A model generated the notes under the pieces. That model searched no databases. It was given only the letters and a program-made list of their open reading frames with translations, and was not told the DNA's origin. Shown piece by piece: positions 19,803-30,500 of a stretch of 64,000 nucleotides of DNA. The stretch's first letter is position 1. The number at the start of each line of letters is the position of its first letter. A program made the position numbers and the translations under genes. Origin of the DNA: Crossaster papposus (taxonomy: Eukaryota > Echinodermata > Asteroidea > Velatida > Solasteridae). The DNA lies in assembly GCA_037893245.1 (NCBI GenBank), contig JBAIAA010000518.1, positions 806,001-870,000 of the forward strand, read 5' to 3'.

Positions 19803-20585
19803 TCATCATCACACTGCTATAACTGTTAACCACCACAATCACTGCTGCAGTATCAACACTCGCTGCTGCAGTATCGGCACTCACTGCTGCAGCATCAACA
19901 CTCGCTGCTGCTGTATCAACACTCGCTGCTGCTGTATCAACACTCGCTGCTGCTGTATCAACACTCGCTGCTGCGGTATCCACACTCGCTGCTGCGGTAT
20001 CCACACTCGCTGCTGCGGCATCCACACTCGCTGCTGCGGCATCAGCACTCGCTGCTGCGGCATCAACACTCGCTGCTGCGGCATCAACACTCGCTGCTGC
20101 AGTATTCACACTCGCTGCTGCAGCATCCACACTCGCTGCTGCAGCATCAACACTCGCTGCTGCGGCATCAACACTCGCTGCTGCAGTATTCACACTCGCT
20201 GCTGCAGCATCACCACTCGCTGCTGCAGCATCAGCACTCGCTGCTGCAGTATAAACACTCACTGCTGCAGTATCCACACTCGCTGCTGCAGCATCCACAC
20301 TCGCTGCTGCAGCATCAACACTCGCTGCTGCAGTATCAACACTCGCCGCTGCAGTATCAGCAATCGCCGCTGCATCATCAACACTCGCCGCTGCAGCATC
20401 AGCAATCGCCGCTGCAGCATCAGCACTCGCCGCTGCAGTATCGGCACTTGCTGCTGCATGCGGTGTCGCCACTCGCTGCTGCAGCATCCACACTCGCTGC
20501 TGCAGCATCAACACAAACAGCTGCAGCATCCACACTTGCCGCTGCAGCATCAACACTCGCTGCTGCAGTATCAACACACAATCAC
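19803..20585. repeat. 21-bp satellite (CACTCGCTGCTGCAGCATCAA)
   Basis: About 37 units of 21 bp with variants CTGTATC / GCGGCATC / GCAGTATC. The period is a multiple of 3, so several frames on both strands stay open; these are low-complexity shadows, not genes. Confidence 0.92.
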
Positions 20586-20871
20586 CAAGCTTAAATTTTG
20601 CACCATAATAAGATCAGCATCAGAATTAGCAGGTATAAGTATCAATAACTACATGTACATATATGGATGTATTCTCTCATTTCTCTGTGTATTACAGTGT
20701 AGTATTCATGACCATTCCTGTGATACAGATATACACGATGTATTTCTTTGTCTGTACCTGTGCAATATCATTGGCTATGGAAAATGGTAATGTGTTTGAA
20801 GTGAAAGTAACACTGGGACACGATCACGCGCTTAATTTTTGGTGGTATGGGGAAAAACAGGGCTGTATTGT

Positions 20872-21133
20872 AAGGCATACAAAAAAAAGGTTATGTTGGC
20901 GTAACCCGACCGACCCTAAAAAATACAGCCGACCCTGGATATCTTTTTTTTCAAGGGACGAAATTTAATGATTAAAATCTATATAAATCTAGTTATAAAT
21001 ACGTTTGAAACCATTTCTGACCGTTTCTCATTGTTGTGTGTGTGGATTGTGAAAATATTGAACCTGGACATGCTATCGTGTATCACTACCGGCTTAAACA
21101 ATTAGAAAACATATTATTTTCATTGCTGGGAGA

Positions 21134-21170
<37 letters not shown>

Positions 21171-21237
21171 TTACCTATACGTACCCTATTTTTTTGGGCC
21201 CGTTATACCAACATAACATTTTTTTTTTATGCCTAAG
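20872..21237. mobile_element. MITE family J (AAGGCATA termini)
   Basis: Left end GTAAGGCATAC..GGTTATGTTGGCGTAAC; right end CCAACATAACATTTTTTTTT...ATGCCTAA. A related copy at 29004-29360 adjoins a DED gene exon. Confidence 0.75.
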
Positions 21238-21679
21238 CCTGACGCCTCACAAGTCCGAAATTTTGCCATTCATAAATACCGAGCTGGTCTATATCATCTC
21301 ATACCGGTCACGTGACGGGCTCTCGACCAATAGGAATGAGTAAACTGTCTTAGTTAGTTATGAATATTAAATACAACCTCCAAAAATCCACCCATTCATG
21401 ATAATTCAAGCAATTACCAATGGCGTATCCCACATGTACGTGTACCTTCAAACAAGTTGATTTATGTGTACATGTACCTTGCTGGTTGAAGCCAAATGCA
21501 CTATTTATTGATGTTGCTGTGAACAATTCAGACTACTTTAATGTATGATATAATAATTATATGGAGTGTCGTGTATATAATAAAGCTAAAAAGTGGAACT
21601 AAATCAATGGTAGACTCTGGGTATTTTTTTTTCCCCTTCGATTCCTTTTCCAAATGACGCTGTAAATTCTTCTTTTAGC

Positions 21680-21882
21680 ACCAGGATTATGTTGACATTG
21701 ACTGAGCCAAATCCAGACGCGGGATTGGGTTTTTTCACGAACCTCGATCCGAGAAGGGTTAAGGCCGGCATCTGTGGGTAGCACACCCTACATTTCCCGG
21801 CCTCGCTCGCTGCGAGCCGGTCGCTGACAGATATTTTCCCGGCCTTGCTCGTGACGTGTTTATCCGCATCCATTTTGTTGTG
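21680..21882. mobile_element. TTAA MITE family F, old copy
   Basis: Diverged interior (AACCTCGATCCGAG, GTAGCACACCCTACATTTCC, CTTGCTCGTGACGTGTTTAT) without intact ends. Confidence 0.6.
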
Positions 21883-21998
21883 CATTTTTATGAAGCTTGT
21901 ATTTATAGGAACATGGTGACAATTTACAACTTATTAATTTCGTACTTCTATTTGGTACGTACGAGTTATTAATTTTAACTCATACATACCAGGGATGC

Positions 21999-22430
21999 AG
22001 GGTTGTAGTCGAGTCCCTGCAAGTCCTTTCACAAGTCCTTTCGTGAAGCCAGTCACAAGTCCCTTCATAAAGGCAGTCACAAGTAACTAGATGAACAATG
22101 ACAAAGGAATGCCTTTGTCAAAGCTGATTTGAATAGCTTGTGATTTGAATTGGAACTGAAGGACTTGTGATGGACTTGCAGGGACTTGCAGGGACTTACA
22201 GGGACTTGCAGGGACTTGTGATGGACTTAGTCCATCACAAGTCCATAACAAGTCCTTCAGTTCCAATTCAAATCACAAGCTATTCAAATCAGCTTTGACA
22301 AAGGCATTCCTCTGTCATTGTTCAACCAGCTACTTGTGACTGGACTTATGACTGGACTTGTGACTGGACTTGTGACTGGACTTATGACTGAACTTCTGAA
22401 TGGACTTGCAGGGTTTCGAATACAACTCTG
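21999..22430. mobile_element. MITE family G, expanded copy
   Basis: GGTTGTAGTCGAGTCCCTGC at left; the middle has GACTTGCAGG repeats and the right arm is an inverted copy carrying five GACTGGACTTRTGACTGGAC-type repeats. About 430 bp. Confidence 0.75.
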
Positions 22431-22839
22431 ATACATACAACTTTAGCCCTAGTCTAGTGCGGGGCCATAGACATGGGCTATCACGACTTATCTCGTAGAT
22501 TACGAGATATATTCGTAGTAAACCCTGATAGTCTTTGCGTGTATACACGTCCTCCGACATGAACTGGTTAACGTCGTCACCGGAACCCACATGGCATTGC
22601 AGTTTTCAGTGGGGTCACAGCTCGGCGCTCGCTATGTACTTCGACATGCAAAATGCCGACATACGATCGGTTTTTTAAAAGACGGTGAAATGCAAGCTTG
22701 GAAATTTTTTTTTGACTTTTATTTTATCCGAATTTATACTTTTTTAAGCTCGGAGATTAAACGAAAATCTACTCTACGTATTGATTTTATGCAACTATGT
22801 ACAGGGAAATAGCACCTTTAAGACTAAAATGTGAAATAT

Positions 22840-23327
22840 GGCCATGTCCGAAACGAGTGTCTAGTGCTACGGTCTACTACGGCGCGCGCTAAGGCAAATG
22901 GAATTTGGACGCGGCATGCAACGGCAGAGCCTACGGCGAGTTATTGCACCCTCAAGCGATGCTTGAATTATTGTTTGCAAAATTACAACACTTATCGTCT
23001 GCTCGATGTTACACAATGTTTGTTTACAGCCGGTCGAAATAGCTAATGATCATTGACGTCTTTATCGGTTGCAATTTGATGCACCATCATTACAAAATTA
23101 TCAAAAATTTGCTCTAAAATTTACGTTAAGTGCTGCGGCCGCCATTTTGTTTTGCCTGAGCTAGCTAGACAACTTCTCTTATGGCAAGATTTGTGTGACG
23201 TTGTATCCGTACTAGCTGTACTAGTTGTAGTCTAGACGGCATTTCAGACAGCACTACAAAATGGCCGCCGTAGACATAGCTGTAGCTCTAGACGCCCTAT
23301 ACCCGTTTCGGACACGTCCTATGGCAT
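22840..23327. repeat. Foldback with CATGTCCGAAACG ends
   Basis: CCATGTCCGAAACGAGTGTC near 22843 is mirrored by CCCGTTTCGGACACGTCCTA near 23302. The interior is non-coding. Confidence 0.55.
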
Positions 23328-23863
23328 AAGCTTCTGTATTTTATAAGCTCCTTCACACTTGCAATTAACAATAACAATAAAATTAGTATCACAATTAGTT
23401 CATGAAGGTATACACGTAGAACCATTACATTAGAATTGGGCTGTTTACATTTTGTTTAAATTAGCACAAAATCGGTTAAAGTATTCAGAATATCTTTACT
23501 ATTTTTTAGCACCCTACAGTATATGGAATATCCTGCTCACAATGGAATGTGTGGGTGCAGACCACTCGGTAAAATATAGGCTTAAAATTAGAATTTGAAA
23601 CCAAAAGAATATTTACAAAAAGTTCATTTTCATAATAATTTGGCACGTTTGTTTATTAATGTTGTATTTACCTAAAAAGTATTAATACTATCCAGACTCC
23701 AAACTGGTTTGAAACATACTGTTTAATACCGGCCGACCACACTTTTATTCTCATTCATAAATACTTTTTCGGTCTAAAAGTCAAGCCAAGTCAAACATCA
23801 AAACTTACTAACAATTTTGTTTAAACAATTTTACTTCGTTTTTCAAAACATCCCTCTAGCTAT

Positions 23864-24453
23864 ACAGGGTGTCTCTAAAAAAAAAGTATACCCATTTTCA
23901 AATTCATATTATTGCAAAATTACTGAACATTTCAGAAAAAGGCAAATGTCTGTGGAAAGCGTAGAATGCCCTCTGTCCAATGGTATAAGGTTCATTATGT
24001 CATTGCCATGGATGACTGAACAAACAAGACAGTTATGAAAGGTACTGAAATAGGCACTGTGACAAGTTGGGACGATAAGTCAGGCATGAGACTAAGATGC
24101 CAGTTATGCATTAACAGGAATGGTGACCACCACCTTGCATTTGTCAGGAAAGAGACCCTGTCATAATTTTTCCAATTTGTTCAACCTCAAACAGCAAAAG
24201 AATTTGTCCTTAAAAACACCTGCCGGAGCTTCGTCGCTCAAGTAAAACCAACTTGTCACAGTGCTGATTTCAGTACCTTTCATAAATGTCTTGTTTGTTC
24301 AGTCATCCATGGCAATGACATAATATATCTTATACTATTGGACAGAGTACATTCTACCCTTTCCACAGACATTTGTCTTTTTCTGAAATATTCAGTACTT
24401 TTGCAATAATACCAATTTTAAAATGGGTATACTTTTTTTAGAGACACCCTGTA
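23864..24453. mobile_element. 590-bp foldback element, ACAGGGTGTCTCTAAAAAAA
   Basis: ACAGGGTGTCTCTAAAAAAA then AAGTATACCCATTTT at the left; AAAATGGGTATACTTTTTTT then AGAGACACCCTGT at the right. The arms remain complementary deep inside (TGCCATGGATGACTGAACAA). Confidence 0.85.
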
Positions 24454-24652
24454 TAATGGAGTGTCCAGTTAGCGAGTACGACGTAAAAAAACCTATTAAA
24501 TAAGGAGATTGGCGCGATGTCTCGCAGATCCAGCTGTGGTGAGTAGATTCTGAATTTAGTACCATAATACTGATTAACTGATTTAGTACTAGACTGCGCA
24601 CGTTTAACCAATAAAACTAAGACATAGACCATGGAGGTTTCCTACCTCCATG

Positions 24653-25506
24653 AATAGACCGATTGCACGCTCTAAGTCACATGACCTTTAGTGGGTATTA
24701 AACATCAACAAACATGGCGTCCTCCATAGCAAAGTGCTGCTGTTGCAAAGTACATGATGATTGTTGCATTTGTTTCTTCGATCGAGGCTTTGCTTATTCC
24801 AGAGTTTGTACCCGAGAACCACATCGTGAACATAACGTTCCTTGTCAAAATTTCCAAGACTTGCTGGAACTGTCCTTACTGGCTTTATTCAGCCATTCCG
24901 TCAAGGGCTCGGGTACGAACTGCAGATTATTCTTCAGAGTTTTTGAGAGAAAAAAAAGCCTTGATTGAAGAAACAAATGTGACCTGTTCCAACGAAACCC
25001 GGACAAAGTCGACTTTTTAGTTTTTCAGATTTTGCTTTTTTCAAATTCTCTAGGTTCTCAGCTTTAAAATGATGTATCATTTACATATGTACCCCCACCC
25101 TATCTTCCCTGGGGTCTGGATTTAGTGATAAAACCCTGACAACCTAATTATGAGATAAACAGCTTTGAAGTTCAGAAAAGAGTATTATTTCTATACACAA
25201 ATGTTTCACAAAATTGACAAAAAACACACTTTTGGTAGACGGATTTTGTTCAAATTTGAGGAGATTGTAGATTAATAGTGAGTGACTTTAACCTAAAACC
25301 TCAAAATAGTAAAATCATCCCGAAATGACTTCAGGAGTACATTGTGACAAAACACATTGTGCGACTTTGTCCGGGTTTCGTTGGAACAGGTCACAAATGT
25401 AACAATCATCATGTACTTTGCTGCACTTTGCTATGGAAGACGCCATGTTTGTTGATGTTTGATACCCACTAAAGGTCACCTGACTTAGAGGGCGCAATCG
25501 GTCTAT
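24653..25506. mobile_element. Foldback with 110-bp arms carrying a nested family C MITE
   Basis: Arm 24653-24768 (ACATCAACAAACATGGCGTC, AAGTACATGATGATTGTT) is mirrored at 25397-25506. A family-C MITE (24979-25394) fills most of the interior. The ORF starting near 24714 lies in an arm and is not a gene. Confidence 0.75.
24979..25394. mobile_element. MITE family C, best-preserved copy
   Basis: GTGACCTGTTCCAACGAAAC...GTTTCGTTGGAACAGGTCAC, flanked on both sides by AAAT (4-bp duplication). Confidence 0.85.
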
Positions 25507-25859
25507 TTTATGTGACACTGGACAAGTGTTTAAAATTAGTGTTTACGACCAGCCAGCCGAACCAAACCAGTCATGTGACAGGCTGTTGACCAATAGGAAT
25601 GGGTAAACAGTCGGAGGTATTTATAAATTAACAACAAATTACATGTATATAATATTTCTAAAAAAGAATTCAAGAAAAAAATACAGAGAAACTGTTATTA
25701 GAAAAAGGACAAAGTTATCAGAAAAAAAACCAAAGAAACTGGTTTTTGTTTTTAACAAACAGAGAAAGCAAAAATAAATGTTTAAAAAGTATAAATACAT
25801 GTAAAACAAAATATAATATGAGTACGGATAAAAACAAAATGGTATTTTTTTTCTTGGTT

Positions 25860-26712
25860 TTGGACCAACATGACTAAAAGTTATGACTTATCCTACCTAT
25901 ATGCGACCTGTCACCACAAAATGAGAGTAAAGTCGCACAATGTGATTCAGAGATATGGCCATCCAAAGTCAAAATATGAAGGGGTGGTCAATTTTGAGAT
26001 TTTGCGTAATTTGGAAAGCCCAAGTCCTCTACATATTCCTATTTTTTGGGTGCAATCAGATGATCGAAAACCTCTTAAATTACGTGATTTTAAGTAGTGT
26101 TTGCGTAGTTAGTGTTTGGATTGAAGTCCATCAGTGGTCTAATTAACACGGTAATTAAATATGCAAATTAGGTCTTCGTAACTGTCCCACGTTTTCTAAA
26201 TTTCAATATTATGTTGATTATACAATAGTTTGTATTTGTGGGAAGTTTCAAGAAGAAATAATGATTAGAACATAGCCGTTGCTATGCTCAACCAAACCTT
26301 ACTTGTCCTGTTTGGCAATCTTTTGTGTGTTTTGTTTAGGATGTTTGTAAGTAAGTTTTCTCACAAACACGTGTTGTGAAACCCATGACTTTCTGGAGCG
26401 CTGTAAAATGTATTTATCACAAAACCCCCAAGTGTTATATACCATTGGAAAGCTCTCTTTCTCAAGAAATTGAAAATACCAATATCTCAATTTTCAATTT
26501 TGCGACTTTACTCTCATATTGTGGTGACAGGTCACATATGCGCGACGGGAGAACAGTGTCAATACCCATCTCATTCATGTCTCAAAGCTAAACAAAGCGG
26601 TTGCCATCTTTTCAACAATAGTTTGACTAGAGCCGCTCGAGCTAACTGCATTTGCACGTGCGCATTGGTGAGCAGAGACCGACCGATGGTCAAACTATAG
26701 TTCGCGCCCGAA
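25860..26712. mobile_element. Host repeat K interrupted by a family A MITE
   Basis: 25860-25902 and 26536-26712 match contiguous sequence at 49420-49630 (ATGACT.A.GTTATG.CTTAT..., TTGCCATCTTTTCAACAATA, TATAGTTCGCGCCCGAA). The family-A MITE 25903-26535 sits between, with ATAT duplicated. Confidence 0.8.
25903..26535. mobile_element. MITE family A, well preserved
   Basis: GCGACCTGTCACCACAAAAT...ATTGTGGTGACAGGTCAC, about 633 bp, no ORF of note. Confidence 0.87.
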
Positions 26713-27342
26713 ATTGACACAAAAAGATGGTGTTCACCTTGTTCATAAAGGTTTGCATGACATTCTACTACATGAATTTGTGTTTGCCAAACAAATAAAA
26801 ATGACGTAAGAATTTACAAGAATTATCGTCTGCTGGATGGAATTTACCCAATGTTTGTTTCCAGCCGGTTGGAACGCCTTATGATATTGACGTCTTCAAT
26901 CGATTGTTTAGTTGCAATCAGCCGATTCACTATTTCCGCGGCACGAGGCATGCTGGGTAAATTGTCAAAGGTCACGGAAGATAAACAAATTGCGTTGTCA
27001 GCGATAACGTATTAACTCCCTTGCAAAAAAACTAACGATAGTGAGGCAATTTCTGGGCATAACATGCGATATTTCTGTTTTGTTTTTTAAGTAGAATGGA
27101 AGATCTTACATTAGAAGAGACAGTAAGCACGTTCGTTTCCACAAATGACAACAAATTATCTAAAATACGGCGACGGTAACGGTTCTGTCTAAACATGCTA
27201 AAAGGTACGCGGGTGTATTGTTTATCTTCAAAAAGCAGTCGTCAGGTCATGTAACGGACATGCGCAGTTTCAATAGTGAATCGTCCTATTGAATGCACTA
27301 TCATTAAAAAGAAAATAATCGGACATGGCCTAATTAATTCTC

Positions 27343-27578
27343 TCATCTTTTCCCGACCAGCTTGAAGGCGATGATCTTTCGGTGCAAATAGTCCAACTCA
27401 AAGTGCTCGGAGAGTGTAAAGCTCTGGCTGCTGCTGCCGTGCAGTATCGTGGCGCCCACTTGCCAGTCGTTACGGGTTGGTCCGAGGACGCTACGCTGAA
27501 CGTCGTCGTCTGATGAAGGTATGCCGTCGTCTGCGCCAAAGTAGTCCGATTCTGGCTCGCTTCTCAAGCTGGCAAAAC
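27343..27578 (-). CDS. DED gene terminal exon
   Basis: Acceptor CGTACAG ends at 27579. Encodes FASLRSEPESDYFGADDGIP, an acidic SSDDDVQ stretch, then the final strands QVGATILHGSSSQSFTLSEH and LDYLHRKIIAFKLVGKR, and TGA at 27345-27343. Phase 1 entry agrees with exon 5. Confidence 0.82.
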
Positions 27579-30500
27579 CTGTACGGCAAAGACAGCATAG
27601 GGCAGAGTACGTCTTGTGTAATTCTAAATATAGCATCTCGTTGTTCATTATTCATGAAGACGTCATTCGTCCAATCAGCACTCTTAGAAATGACATCAGG
27701 CGCATGCGACAGATTACTTCAGTCATGCAATGTGTTATGTAACGTCCGTCGATATATCGATATTACTCAAATACCCGATACTATTTTGACATCGATATCG
27801 CCGATGTCACTTTTTTTTAATCATATCGAAATATCGACATTTTGATATATCGACAATTTTGATGTATTAAAAACACCGAAAGATTGTCAGATTATCGAGA
27901 AAATTTCAGGGCTTTAGTATATTAGAAAAGCTGCCGTCTTTATTTATAGCTTAAAACATTTGAGTAGGCCTATTAAATAAAATACGTTCGACGACCAACT
28001 GCGGTTGTGAAGTTGTTCTTTGTGTTTCACCGGCGGCCCGCCGCTATAGTTCACAACCGCTTGCACAGTAAAATCTCAAAAGAAACCGGTTGTTTGGGAC
28101 GTAATCTGATAACATTTTGGGGTGGCCAATCACGAGTCGGGAATTGCGGGGAGCGTTCTCTGCACCCTGCTATTGGCCTAGCAAGCCAGTCTGGATTCCA
28201 AGACCGAGCTGTTCATTTGAGGCGCGCCGTCCGTTATCTGGGCTTATTGAGGGCGCCCTTATAATAGGGCGCCCTCAATAAGCCCAGATAACGAACGGCG
28301 TGCCCCGCGGAACAAATCAACAGCAGATTGGTCTTTAAGACTAGTACTAGCAAGCGGAAACGGCAACCGTAATCATTTCTTATCTTCGTTGTAAAACCAT
28401 AAACACGCGGGCTGGCGCAATTTAATATTGTTCAGACCGACAACATGCATGGAGGATCAAGCCGAAAACCGGTATATGCAACGTACATGTACACCGTTTA
28501 TATTGAGCACCGTTTTTAGGCTTCATCTTGCACACGGGAAATAATCGATATATCGAGTATACTCGATATTGAATTTTCGATTAATCGATTATTATAAAAA
28601 ACTTACATCGCCGGACGTTAGTGTTATGTGTGCACAAAAAGCCACACGCGACCCCGGGTCATTTTTGCGGTCACCGATTGGTGGTGTGGTACCATGTGAT
28701 TTGATGAGAACATGTAATAGAACGCCATATTTTGAATTGCACCGGACTGCGGTGGAGAGGTTTGTTTTTCTTTCAAGTTTTTAAGTTGACGTCTCATAGT
28801 TTCGAGTTAAATTTGAGGTTTGGTAAAGAGAGACACATGAATGGGTCATTCTGTGTCAAATCAACATGATTTTTCACCTGACTTTGTCTCAGAGATTAAA
28901 GAGGTTTGAGGGTGCGTAGTTGATATTTTATAGCTCCCTGAGTTATTGGAATTATTTTCCTTGTAGTTTAAATATTCAAAGTTAACTTAACAGGAGTTTA
29001 CCCTTAGGCATAACAAAAAAATGTTAGGTTGGCGTAACGGGCCCAAAACAATAGGGTAGGTAGGTAGGGATTTTTTTTTTTTTTAATTTTTTTTTTTCCT
29101 TCCAGCAATGAAAATGATATGTTTTCTAATTGTTTAAGCCGGTAGTGATACACGATAGCGTGTCCAGGTTCAATATATACACAATCCACACACACAACAA
29201 TGAGAAACGGTCAGAAATGGTTTCAAACGTATTTATAACTAGATTTATATAGATTTTAATCATTAAATTTCGTCCCTTGAAGAAAAAAAATATCCAGGGT
29301 CGGCCGTATTTTTAGGGTCGGTTGGGTTACGCCAACATAACATTTTTTTTGTTATGCCTTACCTCTGCTGACATCGTTGCACGGCCTTAATGACTTGCTC
29401 TTCTTCTCTGGTGTAAAGATGACCCGGACCACACCGTTATCGGGGTTCCCCTCTGTGACCCCTGACCCCGGAGGGGCCCGCCGCGCATCAATGAAGTGGA
29501 ATTTTCTCTCCTCGGTAGCGGGGCGTTCGATGACAATGGCGCCCCTCGGATCCACGGTCCATTCCCCGGCATATTGGCCGTTGTAGTTGACCTCGGCGCT
29601 ACAACGTAACTGCAGGTCGTTGTTGGAGAGTTTGATCGTGTAGTTAGTGTCGTATTGAAGTAAGACGCGATCACCCTCGGTGTGCACCCCTTCCGGGATC
29701 CTCACTTGGTACGGTCTGTTCTCAAAGCAATCAACTTGGCCGCCATCTGCATGTGATAAAATGGATGAATTTTTGTTTTTTAATAAGTGAACAAAGGAAA
29801 CTGGTCACTCTATTTTGTAAACTGGATTTGGGAATGCGGCAGATCTGTTAATTTGAACATTGGGATCTGACTTCCGACTAGCGCACTCGAACAAAGATAC
29901 TGACAATTTTGGGAGACCGCCAACATAGGGCAAGATAGCTCAGTTGGTAGAGCGCCGGTCCGGTAATCCGTAGGTAGCAGGTTCGAGTCCCGCCTTGCCA
30001 ATTTCCTTGTTCACTTCGAAATCTATTTAGAGCTTTTATTATTTGGTTTCACATTACCCAATTGACCATTTGCGTGTGGAATTAAAATAATATCTGGTAC
30101 ACTGACTTGTTCACGCAGCTTGGCACAGTTTAACTTCAAATTATCCAGACCAAATACACTGTTGCTATATCACGTGATTCGGGGCAAGCTCTTGAGCGTT
30201 CGTTAAGCACGGCTCTCGTGGCTAACTTGAGTGACTTTACCCGTGTCGAACGCGGGTAAAATTCTGAGCAGAATTGTGTCGCGTTTGCTGAGTGCCTGTG
30301 ACGTTGCGTGTATAATCGTGCGACGTCACCCGCGTATATGCAAATGAGACACAATTCTGCTAAGCGGCTTACGTGCGCTGCATACCGCGATTAGGAGGTC
30401 TTGCAACCGAGACTAGACTAATGGCAGCCGAGAGTCCATGTGCAAATACCTACCAATGAGTTGCTTTCTCCTAGCGTACTCCGACATTGGCTGCGCTGGT

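Larger units (their letters stand above)
13745..27342. other. Convergent intergenic region, no gene supported
   Basis: 13.6 kb between the KIF17 stop and the stop of the minus-strand DED gene. I see no multi-exon gene. It holds MITEs, SINEs, a 21-bp satellite and several foldbacks (listed separately). An AATAAA at 14082-14087 could serve KIF17 but lies inside a MITE. Stretches 22805-23330 and 26700-27300 are non-coding with foldback traces (CATGTCCGAAACG ends). Confidence 0.6.

Noticed and set aside
19789..20790. Long ORFs on both strands (333 and 264 codons) over the 21-bp satellite
   Set aside because: Low-complexity repeats whose period is a multiple of 3; no start context, splice sites or recognisable domain.
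24714..25020. Cys-rich 80-codon ORFs starting with ATGGCGTCC
   Set aside because: Lie in an arm of a foldback and run into a MITE; the same start is mirrored at 25397-25506.
29931..30001. Functional tRNA gene
   Set aside because: A and B boxes are intact but the anticodon stem does not pair; a related worn copy at 8353 points to a SINE head.
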